Assembly: GCA_048264125.1 (NCBI GenBank) | Contig: JBLXDM010000007.1 | Coordinates: 1-64,000 of the forward strand | Length of the DNA stretch: 64,000 bases | Source of the DNA: M1-B18 sp048264125 | GTDB taxonomy: Bacteria; Bacillota; Clostridia; Peptostreptococcales; Natronincolaceae | Reading direction: 5' to 3' | Part shown: piece after piece, positions 42,963-52,204 of the stretch | How positions within the stretch are numbered: the stretch's first letter is position 1 | Layout of the letters: each line of letters begins with the position of its first letter | Translations under genes and position numbers: made by a program | Notes under the pieces: model-generated | What the model saw: only the letters and a program-made list of their open reading frames with translations | Databases searched by the model: none | Told to the model about the DNA's origin: nothing

Positions 42963-44291
42963 ATGGATGAAGCAATAAAGGAAGAAAAAGCTGGGTTTTT
43001 AAGGAGCTTTATGAAAAGAAGGGTAAAGCTACAGCTGAAGCTAACTGTAGTTATGGTGGCATTGGTTTTTATAATTTTAGCTTTGTGGACAAACTTTACT
43101 ACTATATATAATAGCTATTTAATTAAATTTGTCGATATAAGATTTTTCAATCATGTAAGAGCATTGGTCAGCATAGTTTCCGGTGCTGTCGGTGCCGGCT
43201 TCATTGTAAGGGTATTTATCAAAAAGCCCTTGAAGGCTTTGGAGGAGCTGGCGAATAATCTGAATAACAATGATTACAGCAAGGAGATAAAAATTAGTAC
43301 TAAGGACGAATTTGAGACGCTGGGGGATTCTTTGAATTTAGCCATATCAAATACCAGGAATTTATTAAGGGATACTGCAAGCACCTCTGGGAGGCTGGAG
43401 AGCTCCAGTCAGGAGGTTTTAAGCAAAGCCAACGGAACCGTTAAGCAAATACATACTACAAACGTGAGACTACAGGAAATATCCGGCGGTCTGCAGGAAA
43501 ATAGCGCCGCCATCGAGGAAATAACAGCTGCCACAGAGGAAATAGTTTCTTCAACCAAGAGCTTTGTATTAAAGGCAAAGGGAGGGCAAGGCTTTTCAGA
43601 AGCTATGAAGCTGCGATCAAAAGAAATCAACCATAAGGCTGAGGAGTCAACAAGGCTTTCTAGAGCCATCTATGAGGAGAAGCAAAAAAACATACTGGAG
43701 GCTATCGAAAAGGGTAAGGTGGTGTCTGAAATAAACCAAATGTCGGCCTTTATAAATGGCATTGCGGAGCAAATCAATTTACTGGCTTTAAATGCAACCA
43801 TTGAGGCAGCGCGGGCAGGAGAGCAGGGAAGAGGCTTTGCAGTCGTAGCTGAGGAAATAAGAAAGCTGGCGGAGGTGTCAAAGAATACTGTTTCTGATAT
43901 ACAAAAAACCATTGCAGCTACACAGGAGGCCTTTAGCATGATATCTGAAAACTCAGAGGAAATATTACGCTTTATGGTTGACAAGGTTGGAGAGGATTAC
44001 AAGCTGCTGTCAGAAAGCAGCCTTCAGTATACTGCGGATGCAGAGGAAATAAATCTGCTGATCAATGGCTTTTTAGTCAACAGTGAGGAAATCCTTATGG
44101 CCTTCGAGAATATAAATCAGGCGGTTACCTCTGTGGCGGCCACTGTCGAAGCAGGGGCAGTTAAGGCTAACGATATAGCCAAAGAGGTAAATGAAATAAG
44201 CAAGGCCACCGACATTGTTGCAGAGGTCGCCAAAGGCCAAAAGCGGCTGGCGGACCAGCTGTCTCAGAATACGCAAAGCTTTAAGGTATAA
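42963..44291 (+). CDS. Methyl-accepting chemotaxis protein
   Basis: The 442-residue receptor has two close membrane helices (about 23-43 and 60-80) with only a short loop between, so there is no large external sensor domain. A HAMP-like segment follows (KKPLKALEELANNLNNNDYSKEI), then the cytosolic coiled coil with the conserved hairpin tip region EQINLLALNATIEAARAGEQGRGFAVVAEEIRKLAEVS. It probably senses membrane or internal state. ATG 42963 is preferred, nine bases after AGGAGG. Signalling partners are not in the window. Confidence 0.9.
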   Translation: MDEAIKEEKAGFLRSFMKRRVKLQLKLTVVMVALVFIILALWTNFTTIYNSYLIKFVDIRFFNHVRALVSIVSGAVGAGFIVRVFIKKPLKALEELANNLNNNDYSKEIKISTKDEFETLGDSLNLAISNTRNLLRDTASTSGRLESSSQEVLSKANGTVKQIHTTNVRLQEISGGLQENSAAIEEITAATEEIVSSTKSFVLKAKGGQGFSEAMKLRSKEINHKAEESTRLSRAIYEEKQKNILEAIEKGKVVSEINQMSAFINGIAEQINLLALNATIEAARAGEQGRGFAVVAEEIRKLAEVSKNTVSDIQKTIAATQEAFSMISENSEEILRFMVDKVGEDYKLLSESSLQYTADAEEINLLINGFLVNSEEILMAFENINQAVTSVAATVEAGAVKANDIAKEVNEISKATDIVAEVAKGQKRLADQLSQNTQSFKV

Positions 44292-44299
44292 AAAATAAA

Positions 44300-44361
44300 T
44301 GGGAATACGATGATTTATTGGTATAAAAGGGGGACTAAAATACCGAAATCATTGTATTCCC
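44300..44361. repeat. Long imperfect hairpin with a G-rich loop
   Basis: TGGGAATAC-G-ATGATTT (from 44300) pairs with AAATCAT-T-GTATTCCCA (to 44361), with an inner GGTAT/ATACC stem around an AAAAGGGGGACTAAA loop. No T run follows on the plus strand, so a simple terminator is not certain. It lies between convergent genes. Confidence 0.55.
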
Positions 44362-44415
44362 ATATAGCTATATTATTTACAGATAAGTTTGTTCTATACA
44401 TATATCATAAAATTT

Positions 44416-44847
44416 TTATTTGAATCGCAGGGCACCACGGTATCTTCTGCTCCAAAGCCGATCCATAGGACTAATGCTAAAGCCAGTTTTAGGGCTCATA
44501 TGAACGAATTCGTAATGATTAATCATAATACCGGTGTGGGTTATTATATTGTGGCTAATTGCAAAATAGACAAGGTCCAGGGGCTGTAAATCATATATGG
44601 AAACCGGTTTTCCTCCTATGGTTCGTATTCCTCTGATGTATCTATCAGGATCTGTTTTATACCATTCCTCGTGAATATGGCCACCATCATCGCTCGGAAT
44701 ATATATACCAAATTCTTTATAAAAGAGTATTATAAACCCAAGGCAGTCTACACCCGTCTCTAGGGAACGACCATTGTGGACAAAGGGCACATTGGTGAAC
44801 CTATCAATTAGCGTCTGAAGCTTTTCCTGTATCTGGGATTCCAGCAT
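44416..44847 (-). CDS. NlpC/P60-family peptidase
   Basis: A 143-residue single-domain protein with catalytic cysteine in TGVDCLGFI (about residue 35) and histidine in ITHTGIMI (about 104). There is no signal peptide or wall-binding domain, which is unusual for a secreted wall hydrolase and more like phage-tail or internal members of the family. ATG with AAAGGGGG upstream. Confidence 0.8.
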   Translation of the reverse strand: MLESQIQEKLQTLIDRFTNVPFVHNGRSLETGVDCLGFIILFYKEFGIYIPSDDGGHIHEEWYKTDPDRYIRGIRTIGGKPVSIYDLQPLDLVYFAISHNIITHTGIMINHYEFVHMSPKTGFSISPMDRLWSRRYRGALRFK

Positions 44848-45039
44848 CCCATATAACCCCCTTTGGAAAGAAAATTATTTTCTGTTGTAATATCATATGA
44901 AGATATTAAATTTTAGTGCTTAGGCTATACACGATAGTTCATTGAATTTCATATGATATATAAGGATAAATAGGGTCAGCCCCTTGGGAAAAGCATTGGG
45001 ATGAAAAATCTTATAGGCTAGTGAATCGGGGTGTCATAT

Positions 45040-45156
45040 ATGGGCTTCGGATATGGAGATGGATTATTTGGATGCGGAAACAATTGGATAATCTGGTTGG
45101 TATTAATAATTTGTTTATGCAGCTGGGGAGGAAAACGAGGCGGCTGTGGTTGCTAA
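45040..45156 (+). CDS. Small Gly/Cys-rich membrane peptide (38 aa)
   Basis: The reading frame begins MGFGYGDGLFGCGNN, has a hydrophobic stretch (WIIWLVLIICLCSW) and ends GGKRGGCGC. GGGGTG lies about seven bases upstream of the ATG and a terminator follows. The layout of a Gly-rich start, one membrane helix and Cys/Gly resembles YjcZ-type sporulation peptides and other spore-associated small proteins. The function is unknown and the family link is a guess. Confidence 0.6.
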   Translation: MGFGYGDGLFGCGNNWIIWLVLIICLCSWGGKRGGCGC

Positions 45157-45182
45157 TTAACAAATAGGATACATGAATAAGG

Positions 45183-45217
45183 AAATACCCTTCGCTGATA
45201 ACGAGGGGTATTTCTTT
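45183..45217 (+). terminator. Terminator after the small Gly/Cys peptide
   Basis: AAATACCCTTCG (45183-45194) pairs with CGAGGGGTATTT (45202-45213), one G-T pair, followed by CTTT. Confidence 0.75.
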
Positions 45218-45358
45218 AGCTAATTGCGTACTATATATTTTTCTTTGGGTAGGGTTGTGATATACTAGGTCTAATAATGGCTTATAGTATATTTATACAT
45301 ACTAGTACCCTGTATATTGCTAATGCAAGGTACAAGCATCAAGGATGGAGGCGGAAAA

Positions 45359-46510
45359 GTGGATTGTTTTTCAAGAAATGTAGAAAAGATACAGATATCT
45401 GGTATCAGAAGGTTTTTTAATAAGGTGGCACAATATCCTGAGGCTATTTCCTTAACGGTGGGACAGCCGGACTTTAAGGTGCCGGAGGAGATAAAAAGGG
45501 CCATGATAGAGGCCTTGGATAAGGACCTGACGGGATATACCTCCAATATCGGCATTATAGAATTGAGGACAGCTATATCGGAGTATTTAAAAGGCTTTGG
45601 GATATTCTATACTGCAGAGGAAACCTGCATTACAGTAGGGGGAAGTGAAGGTATTTTGGCAGTAATGATGGCTCTGTTGAACCCTGAAGATAAGGTTCTA
45701 ATCCCTGGTATAGCATATCCTGCCTACGACAGCTGTGTTAAGCTGGTTGGAGGAACTTCAATTGCATATCCGTTGAAGGGGGACTTCTCTATAGATTTTG
45801 AAGCTCTTGAGGAGCTAATCAACACTCATAAGCCGAAGGTATTGGTGGTTTCTTACCCATCTAATCCCACTGGTGATACCCTATCGAAGGCAAATAGAGA
45901 TAGGCTGTATCAGTTGATAAAGGATAGGAATATCATTGTTTTGAGCGATGAGATGTATAGCGCCCTAAGCTTTGAGACTGCTTATTATTCCTTGGCTCAG
46001 CTTGAGGATATAAAGGATAGGGTAATCGTGGTGGGAGGCTTCTCCAAGACCTTTTCTATGACGGGGCTTAGAATAGGATATCTGTGTGCCGCTCCACACT
46101 TGATGGAGCAATTAATTAAGATACATCAATATAATGTAGCCTGTGCTCCCTCAATAGTACAGTGGGGAGCATATAAGGGGATAACCGAATGTCTTGTAGA
46201 GGCTGAGGAGATGCGTCAGGAGTTTATAAAGAGAAGAGATTATGTGTACAAAAGACTTTTAAAGCTTGGCTTTGATGTAAATTATCCCAAGGGGGCCTTT
46301 TATATATTTCCTTCCATAAAAAGCTTCGGTATCAGCAGTGAGGATTTTTGTGAAAGACTGCTGAAGGAGGGGCAGGTGGCTGTAGTTCCGGGCTCTGCCT
46401 TTGGTGATGGTGGAGAGGGCTATATTAGAATTTCCTTCGCCTATAGCATGCAGCAGTTGGAGGAGGGTCTAAGCAGGCTGGAGAAATGGATGAAGCAGCT
46501 TAATAAATAA
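45359..46510 (+). CDS. patA: PatA-like class I aminotransferase (probable N-acetyl-diaminopimelate aminotransferase)
   Basis: The 383-residue PLP enzyme has VGQPDF, YPSNPTGDTLS, the DEMYSAL aspartate region and the Schiff-base lysine in GGFSKTFSMTGLRIGYL. Phrases such as EKIQISGIRRF, IHQYNVACAPSIVQ and GAFYIFPSIKSFG closely follow Bacillus PatA as I remember it. That enzyme acts after DapH in the acetylated lysine branch, a step missing from the lysA operon here. The start is GTG 45359 with GGAGG seven bases upstream; the frame opens at 45317 without a site. Confidence 0.85.
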   Translation: MDCFSRNVEKIQISGIRRFFNKVAQYPEAISLTVGQPDFKVPEEIKRAMIEALDKDLTGYTSNIGIIELRTAISEYLKGFGIFYTAEETCITVGGSEGILAVMMALLNPEDKVLIPGIAYPAYDSCVKLVGGTSIAYPLKGDFSIDFEALEELINTHKPKVLVVSYPSNPTGDTLSKANRDRLYQLIKDRNIIVLSDEMYSALSFETAYYSLAQLEDIKDRVIVVGGFSKTFSMTGLRIGYLCAAPHLMEQLIKIHQYNVACAPSIVQWGAYKGITECLVEAEEMRQEFIKRRDYVYKRLLKLGFDVNYPKGAFYIFPSIKSFGISSEDFCERLLKEGQVAVVPGSAFGDGGEGYIRISFAYSMQQLEEGLSRLEKWMKQLNK

Positions 46511-46515
46511 ATTAT

Positions 46516-46545
46516 AAATCCCCTAAGCAAGAGCTTAGGGGATTT
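46516..46545. terminator. Bidirectional terminator, patA/hydrogenase-like gene
   Basis: A perfect 13-bp stem AAATCCCCTAAGC/GCTTAGGGGATTT with an AAGA loop (46516-46545), between convergent genes. Confidence 0.88.
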
Positions 46546-46560
46546 AAATTTGATATAGAT

Positions 46561-47826
46561 TTATTCTTCTTTATCTCTATCGGAGCTTTCCTGAAGCCTA
46601 TTTTTTAATAATACGACACAATCATCGAATTTAGCCCTCTGCATAACTACATCCTCTGCTAGGGCTCTGCAGGAGGGTGAGCCACAGGCTCCGCAGTCGA
46701 TATTGGGTAAAGCAGCTAAAACCTTCTCAATTTGCTGCATTTTCTTTATGGCCTCTGATAGATCATCATCCAGCTTTGTTACCTGAATTGGAGTTAGGGG
46801 CTCAGTTAATAAAAATTCATCGGTGTTGACCTCGATATTAGTTACCTCATTGTCGAAATATGCCTCCGCCAGCTTTCTAATCCTATTTCTTGCCACAAAG
46901 GAATTTTCAATATTAAAGCTTCCGCCTACACAGCCATTTGTACAGGCATGGCATTCAATAAAGGTCAGATCATGAATCTTTCTGTATTCAATCTCCTCAA
47001 ATACGCTTATTACATTCTGTATGCCGTCTACTGCAAGATATTCGCTTATTGCCAAGGCCTGGCTCTGGCCTCCAGCCCTAGCCCAGCCGATTCCCTTTCC
47101 AGAGGGGTAGAAATCCTCATGGGGCTCAGGGGATTTATCTATATTTTTGCTGATTTCAAGGAATATGGCTTTAGAGGACAATGTTCCGCTGACATGGGTT
47201 TTCTTTATACCAACAGGCTTCTTAAAGCTGTAGATTCTTGCGGGACAGGGTGATATATAGAAAACACCCACCTCTTCCTCCTTTAGTCCATGGGTCTCCA
47301 TTGCTCTTTCCCGCGCTATATGGGCAGATATTTCCACTGGTGAATCTATTGGAAGTATATTATCTATAAGGCCGGGAAAATGTATTTGTATTAACCTGAC
47401 GATAGTAGGGCAGGAGGAGGAAATTATGGGCCCCTTTGGTCTGCTATCCAAATAGCTTCTGGTGTATTGGGTTATTATATCAGCGCCATGAGTGGTCTCA
47501 AAGCAGCTATCAAAGCCTAAATTTGTCAGACTGCGAAGTATCTGTGATGGTGTAATGCTTTCGTGAAACTGGCCGTATAGTATAGGGTCTATTAATGCGA
47601 TTTTATATTGGAAATTAAATATATTACTAAGCTCATCAGTTATTCCGTAACGAGCATGCCTAGGACAGACCTGTATGCATTGGCCGCAGTTTATACAGCG
47701 GTCCTCAATGGTTAAGGATTGTCTGTTTTTAACTCGTATAGCTTCAGTCGGGCACTTCTTAAGACAATTTGTGCAGCCTACACATTTAGAAGGATCTAGT
47801 GCAATTGCATGAATTTGTGAATGCAT
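46561..47826 (-). CDS. [FeFe]-hydrogenase-like protein, probable sensory type
   Basis: The 421-residue protein has two N-terminal 4Fe-4S motifs (CVGCTNCLKKCP and CINCGQCIQVCP), a hydrogenase large-subunit domain, and a C-terminal 4Fe-4S motif (CGACGSPSC, with a fourth Cys further on). The H-cluster cysteines are kept in SSSCP, SPCPAR and ACTNGC. The proton-transfer cysteine of the TSCCP motif is serine here, as in slow or sensory hydrogenases. It is much shorter than catalytic clostridial enzymes. ATG 47826 is preferred for its GGGAGG site. No other hydrogenase subunit is adjacent. Confidence 0.85.
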   Translation of the reverse strand: MHSQIHAIALDPSKCVGCTNCLKKCPTEAIRVKNRQSLTIEDRCINCGQCIQVCPRHARYGITDELSNIFNFQYKIALIDPILYGQFHESITPSQILRSLTNLGFDSCFETTHGADIITQYTRSYLDSRPKGPIISSSCPTIVRLIQIHFPGLIDNILPIDSPVEISAHIARERAMETHGLKEEEVGVFYISPCPARIYSFKKPVGIKKTHVSGTLSSKAIFLEISKNIDKSPEPHEDFYPSGKGIGWARAGGQSQALAISEYLAVDGIQNVISVFEEIEYRKIHDLTFIECHACTNGCVGGSFNIENSFVARNRIRKLAEAYFDNEVTNIEVNTDEFLLTEPLTPIQVTKLDDDLSEAIKKMQQIEKVLAALPNIDCGACGSPSCRALAEDVVMQRAKFDDCVVLLKNRLQESSDRDKEE

Positions 47827-48034
47827 AATGTTTCCTCCCAAAGTTTGTACTAAAAACAGCTTAGTAGATTAATATTATTATACAACGAAAACGATGTCAA
47901 AGAAATGGAATTATTTAAATTTTCATTTAATGCGACTTTTATCATAGATATCTATGCCTAAAATATTTAAATAATGCTATTGTAATATTTTATCTATAAA
48001 TAGAGAAAATATTTAGGAAGAGGAGGTTTTAAAC

Positions 48035-49192
48035 ATGAAAAGGTTAGGATTATTGCCCAGGCTTGTATTGGGGATCGTTATAGGAATACTGATAGGAACA
48101 CTAAGAATCACCTTCTTGACTAGGATTTTAGCAACCTTCAGCGGTATTTTCGGAAATTTTTTAGGCTACATTATTCCCCTGCTGATTATAGGCTTTGTGG
48201 CACCGGGTATAGCTGAGCTGGGGAATAAGGCTGGTAAGCTGCTGGGTATAACCGCCGGCATAGCATATCTATCCACCATTGCTGCAGGCCTGCTGGCATA
48301 TCTCGTAGGAAGCATAATTATCCCCAATATCATTAGTCAAGGTGGAGAGCTGGCAGGGGAGGCCGCTGCAGCAGAGGCGTATTTCCAAATACAGATACCT
48401 GCGATAATGGGTGTAATGACGGCCTTAGTGACAGCCTTTCTATTTGGTCTTGGCATGGCAGCTATAAAAGGCAAGGCACTGTATAATTTTATGAATGAGT
48501 TCCAGGAAATCATAAATAAGGTTATTAAGAACGTAATAATTCCACTACTACCTGTACATATAGCAGGGATATTTGCGCAGATGGCCTATACAGGTGAAGT
48601 CATGAGTACCCTGTCTGTTTTTGGAAGAGTCGTTGTTTTAGTTTTTATTTTGCATGTCATCTATATTCTCATACAATATGTTATAGCAGGCGGCATTTCG
48701 GGGAAAAATCCAATTGCTTCATTAAAAAATATGCTGCCGGCATACTTTACGGCAATAGGAACACAATCCTCAGCAGCCACAATACCCGTAACAGTAAGGT
48801 CTGCTAAGAATAATAAGCTTTCAGATGAGGTGGTGGACTTTGCGATACCGCTATGTGCCACTATCCATCTTGCAGGTAGTACAATTACCCTAACTACAAC
48901 GGCTATAGCTGTAATGGTATTGGAGGGGGCTGATTTGAGCCTAGGAATGTTTTTCCCCTTTATTTTGATGCTGGGGGTTACGATGGTTGCGGCTCCAGGG
49001 GTTCCCGGAGGCGCTATAATGGCGGCGCTAGGCCTGCTGGAAACTATGCTGGGCTTTAATGAGGCTCAATTGGCACTTATGATGGCAATATATATCGCAC
49101 AGGACAGCTTTGGTACCGCAGCAAATGTAACAGGAGATGGAGCAATTGCAATGGTGGTGGATAAGCTGGCTAAGAATCAACGACTAATGTGA
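48035..49192 (+). CDS. Dicarboxylate/amino acid:cation symporter (DAACS family)
   Basis: The 385-residue membrane protein has eight or more hydrophobic segments and the family features AIGTQSSAATIPVTVRSAK (serine-rich hairpin), PLCATIHLAGSTITLTTTAIAVM and QDSFGTAANVTGDGAIAMVVDKL. It takes up glutamate/aspartate, serine or C4-dicarboxylates with Na+ or H+; the substrate cannot be fixed. AGAGGAGG precedes the ATG. It is monocistronic. Confidence 0.9.
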   Translation: MKRLGLLPRLVLGIVIGILIGTLRITFLTRILATFSGIFGNFLGYIIPLLIIGFVAPGIAELGNKAGKLLGITAGIAYLSTIAAGLLAYLVGSIIIPNIISQGGELAGEAAAAEAYFQIQIPAIMGVMTALVTAFLFGLGMAAIKGKALYNFMNEFQEIINKVIKNVIIPLLPVHIAGIFAQMAYTGEVMSTLSVFGRVVVLVFILHVIYILIQYVIAGGISGKNPIASLKNMLPAYFTAIGTQSSAATIPVTVRSAKNNKLSDEVVDFAIPLCATIHLAGSTITLTTTAIAVMVLEGADLSLGMFFPFILMLGVTMVAAPGVPGGAIMAALGLLETMLGFNEAQLALMMAIYIAQDSFGTAANVTGDGAIAMVVDKLAKNQRLM

Positions 49193-49205
49193 TATAGTCC
49201 TAAAA

Positions 49206-49248
49206 GGGAGCTTCTACAGAAACTGTAGGACTCCCGTATTATTTTTTT
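49206..49248 (+). terminator. Terminator of the symporter gene
   Basis: GGGAG..TCTACAG pairs with CTGTAGGACTCCC around AAA with small internal mismatches, followed by a T run at 49242-49248. Confidence 0.75.
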
Positions 49249-49398
49249 GATAACCTTTTAATTAAAATATGTTAATTATAGAATATAATGGATATATAAA
49301 GCTATAGAAATTTTTACTTTAAAAGCCCGTAGAAAATATATTTCTACTTTAATGATAATAATATATATTAAATAAAACCTGGGAGGAAGGGGACTATT

Positions 49399-51210
49399 AT
49401 GTTGGATGAGAAATACAGTAGATCGCTGGAAAGGTCTGATATTGAAGAGCAGTACAAATGGGCCATCGATAAGCTGTACCAAAATGATCAGCTGTGGGAG
49501 GAGGACTTCACTAAGGCAAAGGCTTTGATTAATGAGTTTACAAGCCTTCAGGGGAGGCTTATGGATGCAAAGACCCTATTGAGCTCACTGGAGCTTTACG
49601 AGGGGCTACTGGCTATAGTGTATAAGCTTTACTCCTATGCCGGTATGAAGAGGGATGAGGATAATCGCAATAGCAAATACCAGGCCTTGGCGGATAGGGG
49701 GCAGAGCCTGCTGGTAGAAATGGAAAGCGATACCTCCTTCTATATTCCAGAGCTGCTGCAGCTTAGTGAAGAGGACCTGGAGGTTTTCTACAGGGAAGAA
49801 GATGGACTGGATAAATACAAGCATTTTTTATCCGATGTCTTTAGACAAAAGGCCCATGTAAGATCCGTTGGGGAGGAACAAATACTGGCTCAATTGGGAG
49901 AGGTTGCTCAAACAGCACAGAATATTTTCGGAATGCTGAATAACGCCGATATTAAATTTCCAGAAATTAAGAATGAGAATAACGAGTGGGTTGAGGTAAC
50001 AAAGGAGAATTTTGTACAGCTATTGATTAATCCCGACAGAAGGGTTAGAAGCGATGCCTTTAGGGCTGTTTACGGTGTATATCATCAGTTTAGAAATACC
50101 TTTGCTGCTGCACTTATTTCCAATGTTAAGAAGAATACTTTTTATGCAAGGGCTAAGAAATATGATTCACCTAGAGCTGCTGCATTGTTTGGCTCAAATA
50201 TACCTATTGATGTATACGATAATCTGGTGGAAACCATCAACAAGCACCTGCCGCTGATGCATAGATATGTAAGTCTTCGTAAAAGGCTTTTAGGCCTAGA
50301 TGAGCTTCATATGTATGATTTACATACGCCTGTTGTAAAGGATATTGAATTAAGATATGACTACCAGGAGGCACAGGAGCTGCTGGCTCAGGGCTTAAGT
50401 CCCTTGGGACAGGAGTACATAAGTATAATGAAGGCAGGCTTTGAAAATAGATGGGTTGACGTATTTGAAAACAGGGGCAAGACCGGAGGCGCCTATTCAT
50501 GGGGCACCTATGATTCCTATCCCTTTATATTGATGAATTATAATGGCACCATTAACCATGTATTCACTTTAGCTCACGAAATGGGTCATTCCCTGCATAG
50601 CTATTACACCGGAGAAAATCAACCCTTTATCTATTCCAATTACAAGACCTTTGTGGCGGAGGTGGCATCTACAGTAAATGAAGGAATTCTAATGGATTAC
50701 ATGATTAAGAAATCTGACGACCCCAAGCTTAAGATGTACCTTATCAATCATTATCTTGAGCAGTTTAGGGGTACGGTATTCAGACAGACTATGTTTGCAG
50801 AATTTGAAAAGGTTACCCACCAGCTGGTTGAAAAGGGCGAGGCCCTTACGGCGGATAGACTCAGCAGCATCTATCACGATTTGAATGTAAAATACCACGG
50901 GGATGATATTGTGGTGGATGAGGAAATAGATATGGAATGGGCGAGAATTCCACATTTCTATAACAGCTTTTATGTATATCAATATGCAACAGGATATTCG
51001 GCGGCTGTGGCGCTTTCAAAGCGGATACTGCAAAAGGAAGAGGGCGCATTGGAGCGTTATCTGGGCTTTTTAAAAAGCGGGGATTCCGATTATCCAATAA
51101 ATGTGCTTAAAAGAGCAGGTGTTGACATGACAAGTGAAGAGCCAATAGTGGCGGCGATGACGGTATTTGAGGGTCTGCTGGATGAATTGGACGCTCTTGC
51201 TGAGAAATAA
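49399..51210 (+). CDS. pepF: Oligoendopeptidase F
   Basis: The 603-residue M3 metallopeptidase has the zinc motif LAHEMGHSLHSYY at about residues 391-403 and the downstream glutamate block FVAEVASTVNEGILMDYM. It hydrolyses oligopeptides of about 7-17 residues in the cytosol. GGGAGGAAGG precedes the ATG. The length matches the family. Confidence 0.94.
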   Translation: MLDEKYSRSLERSDIEEQYKWAIDKLYQNDQLWEEDFTKAKALINEFTSLQGRLMDAKTLLSSLELYEGLLAIVYKLYSYAGMKRDEDNRNSKYQALADRGQSLLVEMESDTSFYIPELLQLSEEDLEVFYREEDGLDKYKHFLSDVFRQKAHVRSVGEEQILAQLGEVAQTAQNIFGMLNNADIKFPEIKNENNEWVEVTKENFVQLLINPDRRVRSDAFRAVYGVYHQFRNTFAAALISNVKKNTFYARAKKYDSPRAAALFGSNIPIDVYDNLVETINKHLPLMHRYVSLRKRLLGLDELHMYDLHTPVVKDIELRYDYQEAQELLAQGLSPLGQEYISIMKAGFENRWVDVFENRGKTGGAYSWGTYDSYPFILMNYNGTINHVFTLAHEMGHSLHSYYTGENQPFIYSNYKTFVAEVASTVNEGILMDYMIKKSDDPKLKMYLINHYLEQFRGTVFRQTMFAEFEKVTHQLVEKGEALTADRLSSIYHDLNVKYHGDDIVVDEEIDMEWARIPHFYNSFYVYQYATGYSAAVALSKRILQKEEGALERYLGFLKSGDSDYPINVLKRAGVDMTSEEPIVAAMTVFEGLLDELDALAEK

Positions 51211-51222
51211 GGGAAATTAAGG

Positions 51223-51267
51223 GATGGTAGCATATATTTAAGTGTATATGTCTGCCATTCTTTTTTA
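51223..51267 (+). terminator. Terminator of pepF
   Basis: ATGGTAGCATATA (51224-51236) pairs with TATATGTCTGCCAT (51245-51258) with a small bulge, then a CTTTTTT tract. Repeat copy E begins 3 nt later. Confidence 0.75.
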
Positions 51268-51269
51268 TT

Positions 51270-51353
51270 TGAGGAAAGTGCATATATGCACCAAGCAGGA
51301 AACTTTTGACTTTGTATAAACATACTGTCCATCTTATCTATGCAATCTCCTCA
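51270..51353. repeat. MITE-like repeat, truncated copy E (84 bp)
   Basis: TGAGGAAAGTGCATATATGC at the left joins directly to CAAGCAGGAAAC, then CTTTTGACTTTGTATAAACA and the right end TGCAATCTCCTCA, matching the last part of copy A (16846-16906). The left arm and centre are lost. Confidence 0.6.
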
Positions 51354-51481
51354 TTCAAAAAGCTTCATGCTATTATTTAATTTTTCGTATCAAACCGATG
51401 GGGGTAACATAGAATTTACAAAGAGCAGTATATTGTTAATTGGGATAATATTGAGTATAATAGAATCCATAGATAAAGAGG

Positions 51482-52120
51482 GTGATAAATATTATTGCAA
51501 AAATAATTGAATTATTGGAAAAAAGTCAGCTGTCAGACTTATTAGACGGAGATTTTCAGGATAATCGCTGGGTTTGGTTAAATAAAGATACCTATCAGGA
51601 TTTGGTATTAAACGTAATGGACTATTCCTTAGAGGAGGAGCTTGAGGTTTTTTCTGCAATTAAGGGTATAAAGGATTCGGTAATTATAGATATTGTTAGA
51701 GCCAAAATGAAGGATATCGGATGGATTGAAGTAAATCAAAGAATATTCCAAGAGCTGGAATCGGGCTTCAAGCCTACCAGTGATATTGAAACCTATGTTT
51801 TTGTTGAAAAAAAGCACTATATGTCAATGATGATATCTAAGCTAAAGGAGCTTCAATGGATTTTAAAGGCTATGGCTGTGGATTATTATCAGCACATTTC
51901 GCCTGAGGGCAGTAGCCTACAGCGGATATATGATGAGTTTTTTAACAACAATGATATGATAATTGAGGAGCTGCTGCTGACAGGAGAATATAGAAAAACG
52001 CCTGCATTATGGAAGTTCAACAAGAAAACAAATTCAATCTACTTCTGTAAAAGCGGCAAAATCCATAGACAGTGGGCTGAGGGTAACGCCAGCTTTGTGT
52101 TCTATGAATTAAATAAATAG
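51482..52120 (+). CDS. Protein of unknown function (212 aa)
   Basis: I do not recognise a family. The soluble protein is rich in acidic and aromatic residues, mostly predicted helical, and ends with a beta-like stretch (TPALWKFNKKTNSIYFCKSGKIHRQWAEGNASFVFYELNK). The GTG at 51482 is close to AAAGAGG, so the real start may be a few codons later, for example TTG 51515. It has its own terminator and lies between two repeat copies. Confidence 0.65.
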   Translation: MINIIAKIIELLEKSQLSDLLDGDFQDNRWVWLNKDTYQDLVLNVMDYSLEEELEVFSAIKGIKDSVIIDIVRAKMKDIGWIEVNQRIFQELESGFKPTSDIETYVFVEKKHYMSMMISKLKELQWILKAMAVDYYQHISPEGSSLQRIYDEFFNNNDMIIEELLLTGEYRKTPALWKFNKKTNSIYFCKSGKIHRQWAEGNASFVFYELNK

Positions 52121-52128
52121 TGATGAAC

Positions 52129-52160
52129 AAATAAATCCGGGAATGCTCCCGGATTTATTT
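52129..52160 (+). terminator. Terminator after the unknown 212-aa gene
   Basis: A perfect 14-bp stem AAATAAATCCGGGA/TCCCGGATTTATTT with an ATGC loop (52129-52160). Confidence 0.85.
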
Positions 52161-52204
52161 GTTGTACTAGTAAGAAATTTTGTATACATTTAAAAACTAT
52201 ATTT

